In this document: positions 25,301 through 34,499 of the stretch, one piece after another
Position numbering within the stretch: position 1 is the first letter of the stretch
Layout of the letters: each line of letters starts with the position of its first letter
Assembly (NCBI RefSeq): GCF_000090795.2
Contig: NW_003546254.1
Coordinates: 147,276 to 211,275, forward strand
Origin: Amphimedon queenslandica
Taxonomy: Eukaryota; Porifera; Demospongiae; Haplosclerida; Niphatidae
DNA: 64,000 bases
Reading direction: 5' to 3'
Notes under the pieces: generated by a model
What the model was told of the DNA's origin: nothing
The model's database searches: none
What the model saw: only the letters and a program-made list of their open reading frames with translations
Program-made: the position numbers and the translations under genes

Positions 25301-25992
25301 TGATTCCGACTTCAATTTTTTGAGTTACGGCCATTTTAAGAAAATGTCAAAAATCTGAAAATTACCCAAGGCTAGCCCATGGTTTTTTCCAAAAAATGGC
25401 TCCAAAATCACTCCAAATTTTTATTACATTTTCTGGTACATATTGATGTCCTTATGCTGTGTAGAAAGTTTGAGGTGATTCTGACTTCAATTTTTAAAGT
25501 TACAGCCATTTTAAGAAAATGCCAAAATTCTGAAAAATACCCAAGGCTATAGCCCATGGTTTTTTCCAAAAAATGGCTCCGAAATCACCCCAAATTTTTA
25601 TTACATTTTCTTATACATATTGATGTTCTTATGCTATGTAGAAAGTTTGAGCTGTTTTTGCTAAGTATTTTTCGAGTTATGAGCATTTTATAAACAAGCC
25701 AATTTTTGAAAAAAAAACCAAAGGATAGCCCATGGTTTTATATTAATGATAATTGTATTTTCCATATTTTACAAAGAGGAGTTTCAACTTTAATTTTGTT
25801 TTCTAATACATAATATAAAGACACGTTTTTCTTTTATTAATCATTTTGCTTTCTATTAATTTATTTTCAGACATATCCCTGATGCAGAAACCAACAACTG
25901 CTCGTAAGCGCTCAGCATCTTCGTCAGACAGAGGCCAGAGTAGCGAGAGAGAAACAACTCCAAGCTCACAAGAACTTATCAATCTCATGTGA
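22355..25992 (+). CDS. XRCC4: XRCC4, DNA ligase IV cofactor for end joining
   Basis: Four exons: 22355-22993, 23195-23287, 23548-23788, 25871-25992 (364 residues, close to human XRCC4). XRCC4 dimerises through a long helix and holds DNA ligase IV in non-homologous end joining in the nucleus. The globular head shows VYMQASDAHQTWVGVVTYRQ. The stalk shows DLFGKFKLVLNEKKAKIRRL, which matches the ligase IV-binding helix of animal XRCC4. An N-terminal extension of about 40 residues precedes the head; initiation at the internal methionine codon at 22469 is possible. Exon 3 encodes an acidic run (mostly Glu) and a basic NLS-like RKRKRERG. Exon 4 is Ser-rich. The 2,082-bp last intron is almost entirely a satellite array in reverse orientation. 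Confidence 0.93.
23860..25745 (-). repeat. Second satellite array, same family as 4555-8405, reverse orientation
   Basis: About ten tandem copies lie in XRCC4 intron 3. The diagnostic phrases of the 4555-8405 array appear here as reverse complements, for example ACATTTTCTGATACATATTG, GTCCTTATGCTGTGTAG and TTGAGTTACGGCCATTTTAA, together with GGCTATAGCCCATGG. Units are more diverged from each other than in the larger array. The array is interrupted by a poly(A)-tailed insertion at about 24273-24486. Confidence 0.95.
24273..24486 (+). mobile_element. Poly(A)-tailed retroposed insertion inside the satellite
   Basis: About 214 bp unrelated to the repeat splits one monomer between CCCAAG and GGCTATAGCC. 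It begins with a hairpin-like stretch containing GAGGCTCAACTCAGTGTTG, continues as TTTTA-rich sequence, then has an AATAAAG signal followed about 20 bp later by about 22 A residues. This is the form of a reverse-transcribed polyadenylated RNA. No coding part is recognisable. Confidence 0.65.
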
Positions 25993-26522
25993 CAAAAAAA
26001 CTATACACTTCCCTTTGAACACACAGAAACACAATTAAGATATTGAATAAATGACCTTTTTATGATAGAGAGAGATTATTGTAATAAAATTAATTATAAT
26101 TTGTAATTTTATTTCGATGACAATACTGCCTTCTTTGCTCCTGAAACGGAAATAATTACAGAATTATAGCTCACAAATAAAATTTTTATAGCTCACAAAT
26201 AAAATTATTTTTAACAATAAATTATTAATTATTCTACACATTATAATTACAAACATTAATATTTATCACATATACACCTACATTGCAATAATAAATTAAT
26301 AATAATAATAACAACAATAACAATAACAATAAATTTTACTGGAGTACATATTAGGGTTAAAAATAATGAACATTAATGCCACACATAATATTTTATATAA
26401 TAAAACACTCAAAAGAGAGAGAGGGAGAGGGGGAGGGACATAAAGTGAAATGGAGGAAGGAAAGAGATTGCTTTTTGAAGTGTCGGTACACTGAGAATGA
26501 GTTCATTTCATTAGTCACACTC
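25993..26522. other. Convergent intergenic region, XRCC4 / PHACTR
   Basis: Very AT-rich sequence between two genes ending toward each other. It contains the XRCC4 poly(A) signal, a duplicated CTCACAAATAAAATT stretch (26170-26204) and AAT/AAC microsatellite runs at 26290-26333. Confidence 0.6.
26046..26051 (+). terminator. AATAAA poly(A) signal of XRCC4
   Basis: Canonical AATAAA 54 bp after the XRCC4 stop codon, followed by a T-rich stretch. Confidence 0.6.
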
Positions 26523-27251
26523 TTACGGTTTGTGGAATCTGAAAAAAGAAAATGTAAAAAATACATTATTTTTTGAACATATACATGTACTGTACATTCT
26601 ATAGAACTACCTTAAGGCCACTATTATTTGCGAGTACTAATTTTTGCGTTTTTTGCGAGTAGCTTTAAAATCGCAAAAATTAGTACTCGCATTTATTAAT
26701 AATTTAGGTTTATTAACAGTTATTAATTGGGAAAAAAGAGCAAAATCGCAAAAATTAGTACTCGCTAAATCAGTACCATTAACAAATCGCAAAAATTAGT
26801 ACTCGCAAATAATAGTGGCCTTAAGGTAATTCAACAATGTATGCCTACAATACCAGGCTATAATGTGCTGTATTAGAAATTTTTGTAAAAAAAATAAAGA
26901 GCAACTTGGGAATCGAACCCAGGACCTTTTGACTAATGAAATTAAAATTGCAAGCAAGCATTTAGACAACTTGGCCACCAGTGACAACAAGAATATTCAT
27001 TAGTAGAAAACTAATATTCAGAATCAAACACTTATTTTTTTTAGAATTTCATGATCAAATTTTTCTGTTTTATTCTTAATTTTTATCCTACCTTGTCATG
27101 TACTGGCTGTCAGGGTGAACTTCCATTTCCATTTTCTTGAATTCGTTCAGTTCCTTTCTAATGGCAGCCTTGTCCTCTGGCCTCAATCTGGTCCATGGCT
27201 TATCAGCTCTAAAAATAAATAAATAAATAAATTAATGAATAAATAAATGAA

Positions 27252-27286
<35 letters not shown>

Positions 27287-27730
27287 ATGAATGAATAAAT
27301 AAATAAGGTACCGTAAAGAGCCTTTTTCGAGCGCTATATATTTTGCGGATTTTTTTGCTACTTGCAAAAATTAATTCCTCGAATTAATTGTATGGACATG
27401 GAAAATTCGAATTGGGGATAAACATTGCGAAATTTAATACAGCAAATTATATATCCACTAAATTTATAGCCCTCAAAAAGGGGGTCTACGGTAATAAATA
27501 TTTGATGAGTGCATGCATCATAAAACATGTACATGTATTTACCTTCTATCATAGTCTTCACATTCAACCACTTCAGCATATTCAGCAAATTTCCTAAAAT
27601 AATAACAAACAAAATAAAAGATGTACGGATACATGTACCATCTCTCTTACAAAATATTTCTTTCTCTTAACTCTTTGACTGTCGGCCTACGACTTAGCTA
27701 GATGGATAGGAGAGAAATATAAAAGAGAGA

Positions 27731-27799
<69 letters not shown>

Positions 27800-29026
27800 C
27801 ATTAAAATATGTGTTATTCAAGGAATGATGTCAACATCAATTCAACAGAATATTGACAGATGTCACTATTACATAATATCATTAACACGCAACACCATAT
27901 CAGTATACCAATCACACATAACATTAAAATGAATATTTAAGACGTACAGAGATGTACAGAAGCTCCCAATACACATACACATACACTGGAATATGCTGTG
28001 AGTAAACAAAGTGTTCAAATCATCAACTATTCAAATTATCATTCATTAAAGAAGGCTTCAAAGATAAATTCAAATACTTGAAAAGGACACATAATTTTAT
28101 CAAAGGATAATATTAATACTCTGATATTTGTGTAAACTATGTACATGAAACACATGTACATGTATTTATCGTCAAATTAAGGAAACATGTTCAATGTGTA
28201 TTGGTAGTTGTATCATAACAAGTGTACACTCTTAACTACATCGTGTAGTACAATGAAGACAAGACTCACTTTTCTTGTCAAGTTAGCTTTCATCTCCTCT
28301 AACTCGAGCTCTCTCTGAGTGTTTGCTTTGCCTTAAGAGAGAGAGAGAGAGAGGAGGGGGAGAGAGAGAGAGAGAGAGGGAGAGGGAGAGAGAGAGGGAG
28401 AGAGAGAGGAGGGGGAGAGAGAGAGAGGAGAAAGAGAAAGGAAGGGAGACAGCAAGAAAAAGAAGACATCAAGACAACATTCAATAATAATGAAACATGG
28501 TAAAGTAAGGGCATGAGGAAATGGAGATTAGGACTATAAAACAAACACTAATAAGTCTTTCTTACCTTTAAGAATATTTCTTGCTTCTAGCTCATGTCTT
28601 GGTGGCCTTAAACTCAACCGCCTGTGACAAGAATAGAAAGAGGGAGAGAGGGAGAGAGGAAGGGAAGGCAGAGACAGATAAGAGCAAAAGGAAAATAAAA
28701 ATAAAAATGGAGAGGGAGTGATGTCAACAATCAACTGATATTTAGTATATTTGGCTGATGACTATGTGAATGTGTTCATGATCTGCTACTGGATATGGTA
28801 TCATTAGCACAAGAATATGACTATACAATACAAGTAGATATGACACTATAGCAGCTACTGTAGTACAATACATTTAGTAAACACGCAAAAGCATACATAA
28901 ATATACAGATTGAATGGCATATACATGTAGTGTGTAGGATTATATCCTAATGGTGTACCTTTCTAGTTGTTTTTCAACCACTGCTTTTGTTTCTGCTGTC
29001 TGGGCTATTGAGAGAGAGAGGGGGTG

Positions 29027-29076
<50 letters not shown>

Positions 29077-30248
29077 GTGAAAGAAACATACACACATCAA
29101 TCATCAAGAATGCGTTCACGTACATCTATGTACATGTACATACGCATGAAAGCGCACACCACATCCTTATGAATGATGGACACACACACATTCAAAATGA
29201 GTAAATGTACGTGTACATACACATAAAACTATTAAGATGTACATGTAGTTTGCGTACATCCAACTACATCGTATATACATTCAAACTTACTTGTAATTGG
29301 TTCATTCTTTCTTCTTTCTCTTAATATAGCCACGGAGTCGTGTCGCAATACTTTAGAAAAGCCTCCCACTATAAAAATAAAGCAAGTCATAATGTCATAT
29401 GCATCAGAAAGTGATAGTAATTATGGAGAATTCTACATTTTTGATAAAATTTGATCATGACAGGGATTTTGGCCAGATTTTGGAGCAATTTCAAAATGCA
29501 TGAAAAATCCAAACTTGATCGGAATCAGTTCAAACTTTCTACACAATATAAGTATATGTCAGAAAATGTAATAAAGATCGACTACAATAATAACAAATAA
29601 AAAATGAAAGCAAGTCATAAAAGCTATATCATTAGTTGGAATGATCAAACACTAAAGCAATAAAAACAAATGAAAATATTATCATTGCTACCAGTTATAA
29701 TACACAATTACATGTATATGTACATGTACATGTAAAACGACAAAGACAAAACTTAAATATGTAAGGTTTAACTTTAAAAGCTTGCTGGGACAATTTTCGC
29801 TATCACTTTGAATATACAATGTACATCCAACAATAAATAAGTGTATAGTTTACAGGGATATACTAAGATATACTAAGATATGCAAAGATATACTATGTAT
29901 GTACATGTATGTGTGCACATACTTTCTGGTTCTTCGTCTTCCTCATCATCATCGTTATACTCGTCTCCATCAACATTGTCCTCTTCTGAGCTGGACTCAT
30001 CATCATTCGGTGAATACACAACATAATTGGAGTCACTCTGCTGCTGGGGCCGTCTACGAGGGCCGGGGGGAGGAGGGAGGAGCTCAGGGGGAGGTATGGT
30101 AGTGACCTAAGGGTGAGGGGAAATGTGTAATGAAAGTGATACTCAATTAATGTTATCATTTGATTGTAGCTAAGGTGAATGTTTGCCTAGAGTCTCCTTA
30201 TCAACACTTTCACTTCCTACATGTATCTCCTTTCCCCTCTCTCTTCCT

Positions 30249-30289
<41 letters not shown>

Positions 30290-31055
30290 CCTCTCTCTCT
30301 CCCCTCCCTCTCTCTCTTCCTCCCTCCTTCTCTCTCTCCCTCTTACAGGTGGTGAGGCTTGTCTCCCTTGATATAATGGACTGGATTTCCTAGGAGCTAC
30401 TGGTGGTCCTCCAGGAGGAGTAACCACTGCAGTAACAACTGGTCCAGCTGGTTTCTTGTGTGCATCAGTATCGTACATGACACCTCCTTTTAATATACTT
30501 CTGGGACTGGCTGGAGGGGGCGACTCCTGTAATTATAATAATAATAATGACAATAATAATTAACAATACCAATAATGACTAATGAGGCGACTCTGCAGTC
30601 ATTCTATATACAAAGTACACGTTATGTACATTAGATTATTTATACTAAAATATCAATAACACGTGATATTAATAAAGTTAATTGTTGCTCCATCTTTGTT
30701 ATTGTCATTTCTTTTTTGTTCATGTTTTTTTGTTTTTTTTTAATAATAATAATAATCTTCCATTGTCCATTCCATTCTTAGTATTTCCCTAGCTATTCTC
30801 TCTCCTCCTTGTGATATCAATCAATCATCCATTCTATCCCTACACCCTCTCACTTTACAATAACAATATACGGTTTGTTTAACTTTAGTAATTCATATTA
30901 ACGTGACTAATAGCCGCCACATTAAGCAACAAATGCATATTTAATACAATATAAACCTACAAAAGACTAATAACAATTAAGACAGAGCCAAAAATACTCA
31001 TCAACACCTCAAGACCTCTCTCCCTCTCCCTCTCCCCCCCCCTCTCTCTCTCTCT

Positions 31056-31117
<62 letters not shown>

Positions 31118-34100
31118 ATCTCTCCCTCCCTCTTTCTCTTTCCTTCTCTCTCTCTCTCTCTCCCTACCTTTAGATTTCTCATATCAGTAATCTTTGGTGG
31201 TACAGTTGGTTCACTTTCTTTCTTTCCAGCTGCATACGGTGGAGTGCTCTCTCTCCTGTTCTCACGAGGAGGCACATCAATACTGCTCCTTTGGGCTACC
31301 TTTAACTCACCGGACCGTCTAAGGGTTTCAAATTATAAAATAAATAAAATAAAATATGTACATGACTGCATGTGTACATGCACATGTATATACGATTAGT
31401 GGTAATAAATGCACTATTTGATTATGATGATACCAAGAATATATATCAATATGATATCAGTGGATTATAATGCATTAACTATAGTACGTCATTACATCAT
31501 TACAATGTGGTATACATACGCAGGGCTACATGTATGTACATGTACACTTAAATGTACATGTACATGTAATGGGATAGAGAACTCCACAAACAATGGTTTA
31601 GCTTTTTGCAGGAGTATGTGTACTAGTATAGAAGTGAGGCTATAAAAATTGAAAATTCCTTGGCACAAAAGCAGAGCAGATTTGTCCAAGTTAGGAAACA
31701 CAGTACTAATAATAGATACACACACGTATAATAAAAAGAACTTGTTAATTGTATTCAAATTCATGGTGTAATAGTAATCTTCAGTATATTCTAGTATACT
31801 CACCTGTGCTTGTTGTTAATGTCCATTGAGAGAGATGGGCCATTCATGTGTTTGTGTAGGGGGAGTGGGGCACTGTTGGGTGCAGGTGGATAAGAGTGCA
31901 TGAGATCTGAATGGACAGGATTGTGAGGTGGAGAGGTTGTGGGGTGAGGGAGACGAGGGGGAGGGACAGTGAAATCATTATTCATCTCTACCGCTAAATA
32001 TGATGCTATAGGAAAAGAGAGAAGGAGGGCGAGAAAGAGAGAGGGAGGGAGAGAGAAAGAGAGGGAGGGAGAGAGAAAGAGAGAGAGGGAGAGAGGGAGG
32101 GAGGGAGGGAGGGAGGGAGAGAGAGAGAGAGAGAGGTATGAGAGAGGGGGGAATGAGAGAAAGTGAGAGAGATAATTATAAAAGAATTTTAATTGCAAGC
32201 AATAGATATAAGAGTAGTGTTTCCATTGCAATACAATTAGCAACAGAATCACAAAAGATCTCACTTACACGTACAAAGTGAAAAGTAATAATTAATAAAA
32301 ACGCCATATATGCCTTACAACGGGTCACATTCCGTAAATAACAGCAAATTAGCAAATTAGAAAATGAGATTGGGTGAGGCTATATATGCATACATCACTG
32401 CATGCTAGGATGCATGACTTTTGAGTGAATACATACAATGTACATGTACATGTACATGTACATCTACATGTACATGTAATTGATACTTACATGACGGAAC
32501 TGGTAACTCTTCTTGTGAATAACTACTAACAATATCAGTCCTAGGTATTCCTGATGAAAGGAGAGAGAGAGGGGGGAGAGAGAGAGAGGGAGAGAGAGAG
32601 AGAGGGGGGGAGGAGAGAGAGGGGAGAGAGAGAGAGAGGGGGGGGGGAGAGAGAGAGAGGGAGAGAGAGAGAGAGGGGGAGAGAGAGAGAGGAGGTATGA
32701 GGAAAGAGATAAGTTAAAATAATACAAACGATACTTCGACACTTAACTAAACAAACCATGCACATGCAAACACGAATGATAAACACAAATCCTATAAAAT
32801 GTATCTATTCTGCAGGAGATAAATCAACAGAGAGTAATGCACAACAACCAGCCAGCCCCAGCACAAGCCATATGGCATCCAATGGAGAACAAACAAGTAC
32901 AGCAATACTGCAAATGAGGGCTGTCCACAATGAATTATAACGGTGAATTAACACACGCCCGAATTTGGTAGACATGACATAGTGCAATGGACTGTGATGG
33001 GCTAATGTGGGCATGAGACAGATGGGGGGAGAGACAGAGCACTAGAATTTACATTATATGCTACACACATTCTTATTTAGCTAATGGCCTCACAGTGTGT
33101 TTGTATCTATATGGCAAGTATGTGAGTATGTGTGTGTGTGTGTGTGTGTGTGTGCTCTCTTAGAGTGTCTATGTGTGTGTCTGAAGTGTATGACTATAAA
33201 AGGACAACAACAGTTATATCATGTTTCCTGTCCTCTGGACAAATTTGACCATTTCTCCACAATATTTGTCTTCACTCTCTCTCTTTCTCACTGTTTCTTT
33301 ATACACACTTTCCTTAGATAGTTCCAGTGACTGTTTACTGTTTGTGTGAGTCTTGTAAGCTGGACATGCATCAATTTATATCAGCATATATGTACTTATG
33401 TACCTCCTCCCTTTTCTTAGATTCATTCTGAAAGCTTAAGCTCACACTAAATCACTCAACAGTTCCTTCATTATTATATTATAATACTTTCTTTCTGATG
33501 TCATTCATTTCCTACTTAGTTTCATGCTTTTAGATCATAAAAATGCACTGATATACTATAAATACTTCTCTCATCTTTTCTCTTTAAGAGCAAGCAATGA
33601 GACACATCTCTGCCTAAAAGATTCATCATAGATACCTAAGTACAAGCTATCGTGTATTTTCAGGCTGCGTTTACACAGCGAGCATCATTTTTAAACCTAT
33701 AACACCGTTTATAAAGTCCTATCGAGATTCTATCACATTTTCATTTGCTTCTGTGTAAACAGCTACAGAAGCATAAAACAGGCACAAAACTGTACGGATG
33801 CTTCCTTTTCTTTTGGTTGCCGTGTAAACGCAGTCTCGCACCATACGTCCCTCAAGCCATAGGTACTAAATACAGCAACAAAGTAATTAAAATCATTCTT
33901 TTATTTCTACCAATCACTTCCCATATACACTCCCTTTTGAAGTCAATGACACACAAGTATAGCTACAAATTACAATACATGAGTGTAGTACCTTTCTCTC
34001 CTCCTCCTCTCTTTCCTCTCTTTCGCCATTTCCAGGGTCTGACCAGTTTGTGAAAGAACCCTTTCTTCTTTTGGTGGCTCGCTTTAGCTGGGGAGATGTC

Positions 34101-34265
34101 CCCCATGCTTCCTAGTCTTCGCATACCGTTTGCCTCAGCTCCACGTTCAGGGTCGCCAGGGGAAGACTCGGTACTTCCAGCCGTGAGTAGATTCGAGTCA
34201 CTTTGCGAGCGATGCCGCTGCTGCAGAGACTCACCGACACTTGGGTAGGTGTACGTAGTGGCCAT
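26523..34265 (-). CDS. PHACTR: Phosphatase and actin regulator (PHACTR family)
   Basis: Fourteen exons: 33992-34265, 32491-32550, 31804-32005, 31168-31318, 30347-30526, 29923-30106, 29291-29368, 28959-29004, 28566-28621, 28270-28331, 27651-27697, 27543-27593, 27092-27208, 26523-26538 (507 residues). PHACTR proteins bind G-actin through RPEL repeats and PP1 through a C-terminal module. The N terminus has a basic [10 protein letters not shown] stretch as in PHACTRs. A proline-rich middle and an acidic run follow. Two clear RPEL repeats are [17 protein letters not shown] and [17 protein letters not shown]. The PP1-binding end ([26 protein letters not shown]) is nearly identical to the human sequence and finishes RFHKP. 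I see no RPEL after PWKWRK, and the repeat expected before the first clear one is degenerate. The last exon codes for only five residues. Many introns carry CT or GA microsatellites at their splice sites. Confidence 0.93.
26610..26826. mobile_element. MITE with long inverted repeats and TA duplication
   Basis: A 217-bp element is flanked by TA (26608-26609 and 26827-26828), as in Tc1/mariner-type insertions. The termini, starting CCTTAAGGCCACTATTATTT, match each other in reverse complement for about 40 bp without a mismatch that I can see. Internal copies of GCGAGTACTAATTTTTGCG repeat the arm sequence. It lies in the last PHACTR intron and looks recent. Confidence 0.8.
26885..26992 (-). other. 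tRNA-like sequence (degenerate tRNA or SINE head)
   Basis: On the minus strand a box-A-like TGGCCAAGTTGTCTAAATGC is followed about 35 bp later by box B GGTTCGATTCC in a T-arm context (CCTGGGTTCGATTCCCAA), then a T run. The acceptor stem does not pair and no clean anticodon arm is seen, so this is a decayed tRNA or tRNA-derived element rather than a working tRNA gene. Confidence 0.45.
27211..27306. repeat. (AAAT)n microsatellite
   Basis: An interrupted tetranucleotide tract begins at the acceptor of the PHACTR exon ending at 27208 and runs up to a MITE. Confidence 0.85.
27311..27491. mobile_element. MITE with TACCGTA-type ends
   Basis: Ends CCGTAAAGAGCCTTTTTCGA and, in reverse complement, CCGTAGACCCCCTTTTTGAG are flanked by TA at 27309-27310 and 27492-27493. 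The 181-bp element is non-coding and lies in a PHACTR intron. The end sequence resembles the elements at 40303 and 44213. Confidence 0.65.
27724..27799. repeat. (GA)n microsatellite near a PHACTR acceptor
   Basis: A CT tract on the gene strand ends about 24 bp upstream of the acceptor (27698-27699) of the exon at 27651-27697. Confidence 0.9.
28336..28441. repeat. (GA)n microsatellite at a PHACTR acceptor
   Basis: On the gene strand, a CT-rich tract of about 105 bp runs into the acceptor TTAAG at 28332-28336. Confidence 0.9.
28635..28676. repeat. GA-rich tract at a PHACTR acceptor
   Basis: CT-rich on the gene strand, upstream of the acceptor at 28622-28623. Confidence 0.75.
29010..29079. repeat. 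(GA)n microsatellite at a PHACTR acceptor
   Basis: On the gene strand a CT tract of about 70 bp ends directly at CAATAG, the acceptor at 29005-29006. Confidence 0.92.
29400..29580 (+). repeat. Single diverged monomer of the satellite family
   Basis: One unit shows TCAGTTCAAACTTTCTACAC, an ATATAAG stretch and GTCAGAAAATGTAATAAAG, matching the core of the 178-bp repeat. It lies in the PHACTR intron between exons 29291-29368 and 29923-30106. Confidence 0.75.
30231..30344. repeat. (CT)n microsatellite at a PHACTR donor
   Basis: On the gene strand this is GA-rich and begins immediately after the donor GTAAGAGGGAGAG of the exon at 30347-30526. Confidence 0.92.
31016..31165. repeat. (CT)n microsatellite at a PHACTR donor
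   Basis: A GA-rich tract of about 150 bp on the gene strand starts within the donor GTAGGGAGAGAG of the exon at 31168-31318. Confidence 0.92.
32012..32138. repeat. (GA)n microsatellite at a PHACTR acceptor
   Basis: CT-rich on the gene strand, ending at TTTTCCTATAG, the acceptor at 32006-32007. Confidence 0.92.
32560..32693. repeat. (GA)n microsatellite at a PHACTR acceptor
   Basis: CT-rich on the gene strand, ending at CTTTCATCAG, the acceptor at 32551-32552. Confidence 0.92.
33664..33833. mobile_element. MITE with CTGCGTTTACAC ends
   Basis: Inverted termini GCTGCGTTTACACAG and GTGTAAACGCAGT bound about 170 bp in PHACTR intron 1. The target duplication is not clear. There is no coding capacity. 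Confidence 0.6.
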
Positions 34266-34499
34266 GGGAATACAACGGGTCGTATTTAAAGTGAGGATAA
34301 CAAGAGAAGGAAGTGTTGTTGTCTACGATTGTGTCTTCAAGCTACAAAGTAGATACTAGGGCGGGGCCATTTTAAACTTTAAGAATGTAGGCGGGGCTTC
34401 GTTGCTATCCACGTTTATGCACGTGGGCAGCCCAATAACACAAAGAATGAATGAATGAATGAATGAAAATAATAGCAATTATAATAATTATTATTATGT
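34266..34499. promoter_or_regulatory. PHACTR upstream region with two GC-boxes
   Basis: Between the PHACTR start and the stop of the next minus-strand gene. GC-boxes lie at 34359-34368 (GGGCGGGGCC) and 34390-34398, and CACGTG at 34420-34425. Promoter role is inferred from position. A (TGAA)n tract at 34445-34466 follows. Confidence 0.5.

Noticed and set aside
32758-32940. Plus-strand 60-codon frame in PHACTR intron 1
   Set aside because: It lies on the strand opposite the gene, has no recognisable domain and no phase-compatible splicing. It does not supply the missing RPEL.
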